Assembly: GCF_013343235.1 (NCBI RefSeq)
Contig: NZ_CP040094.1
Span: forward strand, 930,501 to 994,500
Source: Nostoc sp. TCL240-02
GTDB taxonomy: Bacteria > Cyanobacteriota > Cyanobacteriia > Cyanobacteriales > Nostocaceae
Direction: 5' to 3'
Length of the DNA stretch: 64,000 nucleotides
Each line of letters starts with the position of its first letter. Positions within the stretch are counted from its first letter, which is position 1. The notes under the pieces were generated by a model, which was not told the origin of the DNA, searched no databases, and saw nothing but the letters and a program-made list of their open reading frames with translations. This document shows, piece after piece, positions 52,391 through 62,400 of the stretch. Made by a program: the position numbers and the translations under genes.

Positions 52391-55153
52391 TCAAGCTATC
52401 CCTTGTAACTGCTGTTGATTAAGGTAAAAATAATGCCCTCGCTTCGCCATTAATTCTTCATGAGTTCCGCTTTCAATCAACATGCCTCGGTCTAGCACTA
52501 AAATCATATCCGCATTCTGCACAGTAGAAAGACGATGAGCGATTACTAACGTAGTTCTTCCCTTAAGAATTGTGTTTAAATTTTGCTGAATAATTCTTTC
52601 TGACTCGGTGTCTAAATGGGAAGTTGCCTCATCTAAAATTAGCAATCGTGGATTACCTAATAAGGCTCTGGCAATAGCTATCCGCTGTCTTTGTCCACCA
52701 GATAATAGCCCTCCACCTTCACCAATTTGGGTTTCGTAACCCATCGGTAATTTCTTAATAAAATCATCAGCACCCGCTAATTTTCCAGCCTCGATAACTT
52801 CTGCTAAAGGCGCACCAGGATACCCTAAGCTAATATTTTCTCGAATAGTTCCGCCAAATAAAAAAGTATCTTGATCGACTACTCCAACCTCTTGACGTAA
52901 GGAACGTAAAGAAATACTGCTAATATCCTGTCCATCAATCATCACTTTGCCATCGGTTGGAGGATATAAGCCTAAAACTAATTTGGAAAGAGTAGTTTTT
53001 CCAGAACCACTGCGACCTACCAGTGCTATCATTTGACCCGACTTTACTTCAAAATTGAGATTTTCCAGAATATTGATATCACTGTCTGGATGATAGCGGA
53101 ATATGACATTTTCAAAGCGAATATTTCCTTTAATATGTAGTAAGTTTTGTCGTGTCTGGTGTTGTAAATCTTCCTCTGGTTCTGTATCTAGTACATCATT
53201 AATACGTTCCACTGCAATTACTACTTCTTGCAATTGATTCCACAACACGATTAAGCGCTGGAAAGGCGTAATAATATTGCCTAATAGCATATTAAATGCC
53301 ACTAATTGCCCAATAGTTAACTGGTTTTGAATAACCAAGTATGCCCCAAACCAAAGCAAAGTAGTAGTTACAACTGCCTGTATTCCATTACTGAAAATTT
53401 GCAGTCGATTGCTGATAACTTGCCCAGAAAAGTTAGTTTTAATCTCCTTATTTAATAACTCTTCCCAATGCCAACGTACTGTATGTTCTACGGCGGTAGC
53501 TTTCACAGTTCGGATACCAGTAAGAGCTTCGATTAGATAACTACTCTCATTAGTGATAGCATTAAATATTTCTCTAGAAATCCTTTGTAAAAAAGGTGTG
53601 GCGATCAATGCCAGTAAGGCAAAAGGCGGTACAATTACTAGAGCTAATAGCGCCATTTTCCAACTGTACCAGAACATTAATCCTACATAGATAAAGACGG
53701 TGAGTAAATCTAGTAAAATAGACAATGCCTCACCTGATAAGAAGCGTTGAATTTTGCGGTTTTCTTGAACGCGAGAGATAATATCTCCCACATAACGGGA
53801 CTCAAAAAAACTTAAAGGTAGTCGTAGAGTATGGCGAATAAACCCAACAATTAGCGCCAAGTCTATGCGATTTGCTGTGTGGTCTAGCAGATATTGCCGC
53901 AACCCGATCATTGCTACACGAAAAAGATTAAATATTAGTAATCCTATCCCCACCGCTGTTAAAGTGAGTTCGGATCGCTGTACGACTACGCGGTCTAAAA
54001 TTAACTGGGTAAAAAGTGGGGTAATGAGTCCAAATATTTGGATAAATACCGAAGCAATAAATACTTCTAGCATCACCAAACCATGAGGCTTGAGCAATTC
54101 AAAAAATTGCCAAAAAGGAGTAGAAGTTTCTTTGGTATCCTTGAGCATAGCTGTCGGTTGCAACAGCAGTGTATAACCAGTCCAGTCAGCTTGAAATTCT
54201 GCATGACTCAAGGTGCGTTGACCAATGGCGGGGTCTGCAACAATAACGTGTTTAGGGGTAATTTCGTAGACTACAATGTAATGCTTGCCTTCCCAGTGGG
54301 CAATAACGGGCAATTTTTGCTTTGCCAACTGCTTAAGACTAGCCTTTACAGGCCGTGTAGCAAAGCCAAGGCTTTCCGCTGCTGTCAATAACCCCCGCAA
54401 GGATGCACCATTTCGGTCTACATTAGCGATATCTCGCAAACGATTGACACTAAAGCGTTTACCCCAATAGCGAGACACCATTACCAAACAAGCTGCACCA
54501 CAATCCGATGCACTCTGCTGGGCAAAAAACGGATAACGCTGAGTTACTCGTTGCCATAAATGCCCAACTCGCTGGCTGGGGTTAGGAAAATAGGCTTTAC
54601 TAATCTTTTTCTGATGCGGCTGTGGGGAAGCCGTTGACAAAATATCTATACTATGATTATGGCTAAGGGTGGAATTTGATGCGTAGGCGCAGCCCGTCGT
54701 AGACATCGCCGTTTGTGGAGAGTTATCTGAATCTATTTGTAGAGAATTACGGGATAGTGCCTCTTGCCATAAATGCTCTCGAATTTGGGGATGATTAGCC
54801 ATCAATGACCGCAACAATTCACCCGGAATAAAGCACAACTGCAAATTTATCGAAGCTCTAGCAGCATAAGGCTTGAACTCAGCTTCTGGAAATAAGGTAA
54901 ATTCCCCAAATGAAGTCCCGCTCTCCAAAGTTGCGATCAACTCACCTGCGTTGTCGAGCAACCTCACCTTATTAGCAATCACAATGTAAATACCTGGTTC
55001 AACGTCAGTTCCTTGCCAGAATTTACCAACCTTTGGGTTGAGGAATTTAACTTGTTGGAGACAACGCTGAAATTCTGTCTCGGAAAGCGAATACCCCAAA
55101 ATATTGCTGAACTGTTCCAGAGACACTGACGAATCTGATAGATTTTGCACCAT
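52391..55153 (-). CDS. cNMP-binding / C39 peptidase / ABC exporter (HetC-like, double-glycine processing)
   Basis: 920 residues. Order: N-terminal cyclic-nucleotide-binding-like domain (~35-140, GTDVEPGIYIVIANKVRLL, SFGEFTLFPEAEF); a linker; C39 peptidase with catalytic Cys218 in SASDCGAACLVMVSRYW, His in HWEGKHYIVVYE and Asp in ADPAIGQRTL; six membrane helices (~360-640); then the ATPase with Walker A GRSGSGKTTL (~710), LSGGQRQRIAIARAL and LLILDEATSHLD. It cuts leaders after Gly-Gly and exports the core peptides. Its substrates are probably all the Gly-Gly precursors of this locus. Its start lies inside the upstream HTH gene (107-base overlap). Confidence 0.94.
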   Translation of the reverse strand: MVQNLSDSSVSLEQFSNILGYSLSETEFQRCLQQVKFLNPKVGKFWQGTDVEPGIYIVIANKVRLLDNAGELIATLESGTSFGEFTLFPEAEFKPYAARASINLQLCFIPGELLRSLMANHPQIREHLWQEALSRNSLQIDSDNSPQTAMSTTGCAYASNSTLSHNHSIDILSTASPQPHQKKISKAYFPNPSQRVGHLWQRVTQRYPFFAQQSASDCGAACLVMVSRYWGKRFSVNRLRDIANVDRNGASLRGLLTAAESLGFATRPVKASLKQLAKQKLPVIAHWEGKHYIVVYEITPKHVIVADPAIGQRTLSHAEFQADWTGYTLLLQPTAMLKDTKETSTPFWQFFELLKPHGLVMLEVFIASVFIQIFGLITPLFTQLILDRVVVQRSELTLTAVGIGLLIFNLFRVAMIGLRQYLLDHTANRIDLALIVGFIRHTLRLPLSFFESRYVGDIISRVQENRKIQRFLSGEALSILLDLLTVFIYVGLMFWYSWKMALLALVIVPPFALLALIATPFLQRISREIFNAITNESSYLIEALTGIRTVKATAVEHTVRWHWEELLNKEIKTNFSGQVISNRLQIFSNGIQAVVTTTLLWFGAYLVIQNQLTIGQLVAFNMLLGNIITPFQRLIVLWNQLQEVVIAVERINDVLDTEPEEDLQHQTRQNLLHIKGNIRFENVIFRYHPDSDINILENLNFEVKSGQMIALVGRSGSGKTTLSKLVLGLYPPTDGKVMIDGQDISSISLRSLRQEVGVVDQDTFLFGGTIRENISLGYPGAPLAEVIEAGKLAGADDFIKKLPMGYETQIGEGGGLLSGGQRQRIAIARALLGNPRLLILDEATSHLDTESERIIQQNLNTILKGRTTLVIAHRLSTVQNADMILVLDRGMLIESGTHEELMAKRGHYFYLNQQQLQGIA

Positions 55154-55772
55154 GAATGTTTGAGTCTGTTCCTAATTTTGCAAAATTAATAGGCAAAAAT
55201 TCAGTATTATCTGGTGTATTTGCTGGCTTGAGGTCGCCAATTAAAATTTTGGAACCCCCCGCTTTTTCTATCGTGTTCTTCTCAGCAGTGATAGGTTTTG
55301 GTCTAATTGATAACCCCATTTGCTTGAGCAGTCGATTAATGTGTTGACCACTTACCCGAATTCCTAGGTCTTTTGCCAAATGTTGACTCAACCAGTTACC
55401 TGTCCAACATCGAAAAGAATAGCCGTAATCGCGAGGACTATTACTGACAAGTTCTTTTAAACGCCCTAAATATTCCTCATTTACTGCTTTAGGGCGACCA
55501 ATTGCACAATCCTGCCATTGATGCGCCATACCAGTGCGCGCTATATACATCCAATGCCTGGCTGTTGCTGGACAGCACCCTAATATCTGACAAATCGTGG
55601 TTTGAGATTTGCCCTCATCTGTCAGTAGCATAATTTCGATACGCTGACGGTAAGACTCAGGTATATTTTCTTGTAAGCTTTTTTGTAGCATTTTACGCTG
55701 AAAAGGCGTTAAATACTTACCATCAAAATTTCCTGAATATTTAGTGTCAGTTTTCGTTTGGTAGTGTGACAT
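55047..55772 (-). CDS. Helix-turn-helix protein (transposase-like DNA-binding fold) upstream of the exporter
   Basis: 241 residues. The HTH resembles those of IS630-type transposases: RIEIMLLTDEGKSQTTICQI and GCCPATARHWMYIA, followed by IGRPKAVNEEYLGRLKEL and a winged segment (HLAKDLGIRVSGQHINRLLK). There is no DDE catalytic domain, so a regulator derived from a transposase is likely. Such genes often precede HetC-like exporters in Nostoc. The last ~36 residues lie in the exporter's coding region in another frame and look unlike the rest, so the original stop may have been lost by a small indel. Confidence 0.75.
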   Translation of the reverse strand: MSHYQTKTDTKYSGNFDGKYLTPFQRKMLQKSLQENIPESYRQRIEIMLLTDEGKSQTTICQILGCCPATARHWMYIARTGMAHQWQDCAIGRPKAVNEEYLGRLKELVSNSPRDYGYSFRCWTGNWLSQHLAKDLGIRVSGQHINRLLKQMGLSIRPKPITAEKNTIEKAGGSKILIGDLKPANTPDNTEFLPINFAKLGTDSNIHGAKSIRFVSVSGTVQQYFGVFAFRDRISALSPTS

Positions 55773-56163
55773 ATTTAACTAGCTATCTTCTAAGATTCTA
55801 GGTAAGTCAGTCCAGTTTTACTTTTGTATATCGAGAAATCAAAAAATCTGAATCAACACCTAATTAAGTGCGATTTAAGATGGGCTAATATTACAAAAGT
55901 ACTTGGCAAATAAAACATAAAAGCACTAATATTTGAATTTGATAATTTCTCCAACTTTAAATTAATGGTTTTAAAAAAGTTGAATTCCTCTTAAACATGG
56001 CTTCTAATAGAAGCTATCTATACATTAAATAACCCAATATATATACAATTAAATTCTCTTCAAGTAAAGATATGATTAAGAAATAGTAGTTTCAGGTTTA
56101 AGCCTTGATTTTTTGTTGCCAAGTTAATTCCGAATGAAGATTATCTAGCTCTATGAGAAGACT
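55773..56163. other. AT-rich intergenic spacer, no gene seen
   Basis: About 390 bases upstream of the HTH-exporter operon. There is no open frame with support. It should contain the operon promoter reading left. The right end merges into insertion-sequence debris. Confidence 0.4.
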
Positions 56164-56204
56164 CCCGCCACACCGAAACGTTTAGCGGTGAGATGAATCG
56201 CGGG
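56164..56204. repeat. Nested hairpin resembling an IS200/IS605 right end
   Basis: CCCGC (56164-56168) pairs with GCGGG (56200-56204), enclosing CACCG (56171-56175) and CGGTG (56186-56190). The sequence around it (CGTTTAGCGGTGAGATGAAT) looks like the 3' end that follows tnpB in cyanobacterial IS605-type elements. No tnpB gene is left, so this would be a relic. Confidence 0.4.
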
Positions 56205-56284
56205 TTAATAAGAAGTTATAGGGGGTAGGGCGTGTTTTCAAACTCGTTATATCCTAAAAAATAGGCGATCGCAGACAGGGTAGG

Positions 56285-56476
56285 TTGATGAACCGAGGAG
56301 ACTTACTAGTCAAGCGTTCTGGGCCTGCTGGTCGTCCACCTTTACGCCCTTTACGATTAGTTAGAGACAAAGGGTACACAGGTCGGAGAATACGTAATTA
56401 TCTTCATCGCCGTGGTATCTGCCTGACTATTCTACGACGACTCTCAAATGAACCGCGACGTGGCCTGGCAGTTTAA
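56285..56476 (+). pseudogene. IS5-family transposase fragment
   Basis: The 63 codons read AGRPPLRPLRLVRDKGYTGR then RIRNYLHRRGICLTILRRLS, which matches the middle part of IS5/IS427-type transposases (DKGYxxRxIRxYLRRRGI). Neither the N-terminal nor the C-terminal domain is present, and the frame ends within the next gene's 5' region. It is a remnant. Confidence 0.78.
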
Positions 56477-57374
56477 GCGTAAGCTAAAAATAAAATACTT
56501 GGGTGCTATGTCGATTCCAGAAATTTCTGAAGCAATAATCCGCCATAACTCCAATACTTCATCCTACAGTCGTGGTGAAGAATATTACCGCAGGGGTGCG
56601 ATCGCTGAACTCAAAAAACGCGGTAATCTGATTCAAGCAGAGGTAGAAGGTAGCGAAATTACACCATATCAAGTCAGTATTCGTTTTGATGCAGGTGGAA
56701 TTACCTCAGCTTGTTGTACTTGTCCTTATGATTATGATGGTTGGTGCAAACATATCGTTGCCACCTTATTAAGCTGTTTGCGTCAATCAGAGATTATTGA
56801 AGAACGTCCAACGCTAGAACAATTATTAAATCGCCTCGATCTTCTTCAAACTCAGCGATTACTGCAAGAACTGGTGGAAAATAGACCAGAACTAATTGAT
56901 GATATTGATGAGTTTGTCAGTTTGATAGAATTGCCAAAACCGCAAACAAAACAGCCTTCTACCCGCCAAAACAAAATCGACACATCACCTTTTCGCTCTC
57001 ACGTCAAGCGAATTTTGCGGGATGGATTGAAAGAATTAGAGTATGGCTCAGAAGAAGACCCATTTACAGATGATTTGCTGGCTGTAATTGAGAAAGCGCG
57101 AGAGTTAGCAGAAAATGGAGATGGCAATAATGCGTTAGCGAAGCTTACCGAAGGTATCGCAATTCTCGAAACTATTACCGAAACTTATGCCCAAGAATGG
57201 AACGAGTTGCTAGATTACGGTGGAGACAGTTATTCCATTGCAGAACCTCTTGATAGCGCGTGGACAGAAGCAATTTTGTGTGCAGAAATGTCTACAGGAG
57301 AAATAGTAGATTTGTAGTTGATGTTGGAATCATGGCAAGACGAAATCAGTGCAGACTTTAGTATGAGTTTAGAA

Positions 57375-58540
57375 GGGAGCATCTCACTTTTTAAAGTGGC
57401 TCAAACTGACAATAATCCATTGAGGTAAGCACAGCGATGGGCTAGGACTTGAGGCACATTTTCTCGTTTCCATTGTGCCCCGGAAATTTTTGTTCGACGG
57501 TCAACCTGTTTAACGGCAGATTCAACTGAACCTGAACCAATTGAACAAATTTCTTCAGCTTGATAATATTCGTAGTTGATAATGCGATTGCGATGCTTAT
57601 CAAGATAACGGCAAAAGTTTTGTACTTGTTTGCCTTTACAATCTGTAAATAAGGCAATAGTAGCCTCAACTTGGCCTTTCCATAGTAGATTTTGTGCTTG
57701 TTTCAAGCGTTTTTGTGAACCCCCAACTTTGTGGAGGTTTTCTATTAAATGGAACCAATCAAGTATTTCTCGACGTTGTGCATCAGGTGCTAATTGGTCA
57801 ATTATATTCCAAATGCCGTCATGTCCATCACCAATACAAGTGAGTGGGCTAGCCAGTGGTTGGTCATTAACCCAATCAATCACAATCTGATTATTCTGAA
57901 ATGAAGTTCCCAAGATTCCGAGATGATGTAAGCTAATTGCTTTATAGCCAAGCCATGCACATATTTGACCTTTAGGAGTTCGGACACGGATGTTTCCACC
58001 ATCGACGCTTAATTCTTCAATTGTCTGTTCTGGTGTTGGCAACTCAAAATTCTGGCGATGCACTAATCTCTGTTGACTGCTGTGAGAAACCTCTATGCCC
58101 GTAAAATACTTGATGTCTGATGCCGCATCTTCATAGCTGACATTCGCACTTACCCTCAAACAACAAGTTTCTAGATATGGACTCAGTTGAGTACTTGGTG
58201 CGACTTCTAATTCAATGGCTTGTTTGCTCGTTATTGCTAACTCTCCAAGAATGCTTTTGAGCCGTCGTTGGTATCCTGCGGTTGTCCCTGTAATCGTTTC
58301 GATAAAAAAACCCCTACTTCTGGCATAACATGCTTCTGCATTTGACTCCGCACTGCTTCTTCAATTGCTGCAAGATTTGTGAGCTTTTCTTTTGACGTAT
58401 CTTCATACAATATTTTAGCAATCGCCTGAATATGTTTTTGAAGAGCTTGCTTTTGTTCTGGGGTCATCGGTAAGTAAATACACTCGTCTTACCTATCCTG
58501 ACTGATTTTCGTCTTCTTTGCAAAAAACTGGGATGCTCCC
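57375..58540 (-). mobile_element. ISKra4-family insertion sequence, copy 2 (1166 bp)
   Basis: Same length, ends (GGGAGCATC…GATGCTCCC) and transposase as the copy at 23179-24344. I found no base difference in the coding parts compared. The flanks carry the duplication GTTTAGAA (57367-57374 and 58541-58548), 8 bases here against 9 at copy 1. It sits in the broken SWIM gene, opposite to that gene's direction. Confidence 0.9.
57401..58467 (-). CDS. ISKra4-family transposase, expressed by -1 frameshifting (copy 2)
   Basis: Identical to the transposase of copy 1. The first frame starts at ATG 58467, the T7A slip site is at 58310-58303, and the second frame ends at 57401. The fused product is about 355 residues with DDE-region motifs SVDGGNIRVR, CIGDGHDGIWN and GSGSVESAVKQ. 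An intact transposase in both copies means the element could still be active. Confidence 0.85.
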
Positions 58541-58590
58541 GTTTAGAAGCATTGCGTTAAGGTTGGGATTATGAACCACTGCAACAGATC

Positions 58591-59469
58591 ATGCAAGGAG
58601 ATGATACCGCAGAACTTTGGGAAAATGAACGACCAAGCTTTGCTGATGATTTAGCATTGATTCGCTTGCAAACTCTTGAACGTCAAAATCGTTACACAGA
58701 GTATTTAAATCTAGCTTTAGCAGAAGAAATGACTCTGCAATACCTGAGGCAATTAGCAGCTTTGGGAAGAGTCGAAGAAGCCATGTCTGCGGCTAAAATC
58801 CTGATGGAAAGAGCAGAAGAGGGTTTTGCCCTAGCAAAAATATTGCGGGAAGATGGTTATTTGGTTGAAGCGTTAGAAATATGCCAAGCTGGTATCAATT
58901 TAACAGGTAACTGTTTATATGAATTTGCTACTTGGACAAGTGATTTAGCCCGAGGATTAGAAGATAATGCCACTGCTTTAACTGCTAGCATCATTGCTTT
59001 TAAAATCAGACCATCGTTTCGAGACTATGGTAAAATTCAAGACTATGCAGGAGAAACTTGGTTGAGGCTCAAACAAGATTTGCTGCAAACACTACGAGAT
59101 CAGCCAGATTGGGGAATAAAAGAAGCTCAAGTTGATATTTTCCTCTATGAAGGATTAATTGATGATGCAATTAAAACAGTAGAAAGAGATAGTTACTATG
59201 CTTCAGAACTGGTTCATCGAGTCATGGATGCAGCAATTTCCCATCGTCCAAATTGGGTAATTGATAACGCTCGCAGACGGGCAGAACCAATTATGGAACA
59301 AGGAAAAGCTGACCGTTATGACGCTGCGGTTAATTGGCTCAAAAAAGTCAAAGCTGCTTATATTCAACTAGGACAAAAAGCTGAATGGTCTGCTTATCGC
59401 TCACAACTAGAAGCAGCTCATGGACGTAAACGTAAATTAATGGAATTATTTAAAGAACTGAATAAATAG
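58591..59469 (+). CDS. C-terminal TPR-like part of the broken SWIM protein (may still be translated)
   Basis: 292 residues from ATG 58591. Helical repeat segments such as RQNRYTEYLNLALAEEMTLQ, LAALGRVEEAMSAAKILM and REDGYLVEALEICQAGINL resemble TPR/solenoid modules. It has no start signal of its own; the ATG is the Met of the original …QQIMQGDD. The frame is intact to its stop, one base before the SNF2 gene, so translation could restart here and keep coupling to the helicase. Otherwise it is only a gene fragment. Confidence 0.6.
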   Translation: MQGDDTAELWENERPSFADDLALIRLQTLERQNRYTEYLNLALAEEMTLQYLRQLAALGRVEEAMSAAKILMERAEEGFALAKILREDGYLVEALEICQAGINLTGNCLYEFATWTSDLARGLEDNATALTASIIAFKIRPSFRDYGKIQDYAGETWLRLKQDLLQTLRDQPDWGIKEAQVDIFLYEGLIDDAIKTVERDSYYASELVHRVMDAAISHRPNWVIDNARRRAEPIMEQGKADRYDAAVNWLKKVKAAYIQLGQKAEWSAYRSQLEAAHGRKRKLMELFKELNK

Positions 59470-59470
59470 T

Positions 59471-62400
59471 ATGATTAATTTGGCAAATGATACCACAAAA
59501 TTGCAAACACAACTCGCTGATAAATACTTCAATTTACATCCTTCCATACAAAAAATTATTCAATTATTTTCGGTAATTTATGCACCAATAGACAAAAATT
59601 CATTCGTAAGTTGTATTAGTAAAACTGGCGCTTTAGACGAAAAAAATAAACCTTGGGGTACTAAAACTCTTAGTCCCCAAATTGATAAATTATTAAAAGC
59701 AGGTTTTTTAATACAGGAAAGCAGGCAAGGTGCTGAATGTCATCCGTTACTCACAGAAATAGCTACTCGTCATGCTGTACAAACCGGACAGTTTGAAATC
59801 CTCGTCACAGCAGTAGAGGAAAAGCTACCAATACGTACTCACTGGAACAGAGATTCTCGGATATTCTACAGTTTACGCCAGTGTATCAGAGAAATCCGCA
59901 TTGGTATTTATCGCCAAGACCTTAGTTTTATTAATCAGCAAATTGAAGATTACCAGAAGTACAGTGATAGCGAAGAAAAAATAGTAATAGAAAATATCTT
60001 TGAGCAGATATACAATAATCCATTTGATGCAGATTGGTTTAACACCTTACCACAAGAATTATATGAAACTGGCATATCAAGTATTCTCTTCAATTCAGCC
60101 TTAAAATTATCTGCTTCTGAAGATGCGTTGATGCTGCTGGAAGAAGAATGCTCTACACCTAGAAAATATTGCTCAGATTATCTACATCTGATTTTGACAG
60201 AACAACTGTTGTTACAAGGTTGTACCCAAGAAGCACAAGAAAGTCTGGAGCGTATATCAAATGAATATCAAAATAACGCTGCTATTTTTTGGGGTTGGTT
60301 AAGTTTTCTGCGGGATGATAATGAACAAGCCATAAAATATTATACAGATGCCCTAAAAGCCATCAAAAAGGCTACAGGCAAACGCCAAATATATTTCAAT
60401 ACAATTGGGGGCTTATTTTTTATCCTTGCACTTTTAAAAGATGGTTCAGCACAACACCTTAAAGAAGCAGAAGAGTATACCAATTTGATGTCCCGTCAAT
60501 CAGATCATTGGCTCAGGTTCACTTATGGCAGACTAAAAATGGTACTGCAAGTCCACCAAGGTGATATTACCCAAAAACAATTTGTAGTCGGCGGTCATAT
60601 TTCTTCCGTGGAAGAAGAAAATAGCTTACAAACATTATTTTGTTCGCTATGCCTTTACTGGATGGATGCTGAGAGTGCTAAAAAACGCTTACCTAATTTA
60701 CTAGAACCATTGTATCGGCGATCGCTTGCCTCCGGTTATCACTGGTTGGCAATGGAAACCGCAGAACTTCTATCCAGGCTTAAACCAAGTAGCAACTATC
60801 ATAAACTTGCAGAGACACTGCGAGAAGATAGCAATATCCAAACCATCGTAGACTTAATTCGACCGCAAGAAGCTTGGGAAATGTGCCTTAATGCCCTAGC
60901 AAATCTCCAAAAAGAACCACAAACACCAGGAAAACCAGAATCCGAACTGCGTTTAGCATGGTTCATCACCTTCTATCCCAGCAGATGTGTCTTACAACCG
61001 CGAGAACAAAAAGTTAATGCTAAAGGAGAGTGGAGTAAAGGTCGCCCCATATCCCTCAAACGTCTAAGCAGTGCATTATCTGAGTTTGATTACATAACAC
61101 CCCAAGATATGCGGGTATGTAGTTGTATTGAGACATATAGTGATGGCTATTACGGCAAAGTTGATTATACCTTCGGTGAAAAAGCCATCTCTGCCTTAAT
61201 TGGACACCCATTGGTTTTTTGGGAAGATACACCTACTATCCGTGTAGAAATTGTCAAGGCAGAACCGGAACTACTGGTTAAAAAAGAAAAACAGGGCCGT
61301 CTCACCTTAGAATTTTCTCCCAAATTACCAGAATCACAAAATATTCTGCACATCAAAGAAACTCCAACCCGCATCAAAGTCATTGAAATTACTGCCGAAC
61401 ACAGACGCATTGCGGAGATTATTGGTAAAGATAACAAATTAAATGTACCTGCGATCGCCGAGAAGCAAGTTTTAGCAGCCATTAATGCCGTCTCTGGCAT
61501 CGTTACCGTACATTCTGACATCGGTGGCGGTTCAGAAGGTGCAGAAGAAGTACCCGCCCAGACTCTACCCCATATTCATCTTTTACCTGCCAATGCCGGC
61601 TTGAAAATCAGCCTTTTGTCACGTCCCTTTGCCCAAGGTGGCCCCTACTATCGTCCTGGTACAGGTGGTGAAACTGTAATTGCCGAGATTGACGGTAAAC
61701 GTCTCCAAACCCGACGAAATTTGTCTGAAGAAAAGCAACTTGCCGCCAACGCTGTAGCCGCCTGCGCCACCTTGACTCGAACTGAAGAACAAGATGGTGA
61801 ATGGATTATAGACGATCCAGAAGCCTGTTTAGAACTGCTGCTAGAACTGCAAGCGCTGGGAAATAACGTAGTCATAGAATGGCCACAAGGAGAAAAACTG
61901 CGTGTTAGCCACAATGCCGACTTGAAAGACTTTAATTTATCAATTCAACGTCAGCAAGACTGGTTTGCAGCCACAGGGGAGTTGAAATTAAATAACGACC
62001 TAGTGCTAGATATGCAGCAGCTACTAGAACTATTAGAGAAAACCCCCAGCCGTTTTATCCCCCTTGGTGATGGTCAATTTTTGGCTTTAACTCAAGCTTT
62101 TCGGAAACGCCTCGACGAATTGCGGATGTTTTCGGAAAAACATAGTAAAGGTATTCGTTTTCACCCCTTGGCAACATTAGGGTTAGAGGATTTTGTCGAT
62201 GAGGTAGGTAAGGTAAAAGCAGATAAACACTGGAAAACACATATCCAGCGTCTCCATGAGGTCAAAAACCTCCAGCCGGAACTGCCATCTACCTTTCAAG
62301 CAGAACTACGTGACTACCAGATGGAGGGTTTTTGTTGGCTGGCGCGTCTGGCACATTGGGGCGTGGGTGCTTGTTTAGCAGACCAAATGGGATTGGGTAA

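Larger units (their letters stand above)
56508..59469 (+). pseudogene. SWIM zinc-finger protein gene broken by two in-frame stops and an IS insertion
   Basis: The left part starts at ATG 56508 (MSIPEISEAIIRHN; an upstream start at 56448 lies in IS debris). The SWIM motif is CTCPYDYDGWCKH. It meets TAG at 57315-57317, but the frame continues as LMLESWQDEISADFSMSLE up to the IS at 57375. After removing the IS and one 8-base duplication, the frame goes on as ALR, then TAA at 58558-58560, then GWDYEPLQQIMQGDD and a long TPR-like region to 59469. The joined gene is 596 codons. Both stops are one C-to-T change from Gln codons. The gene precedes a SNF2 helicase by 1 base, a common SWIM-SNF2 pairing. 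Confidence 0.85.
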
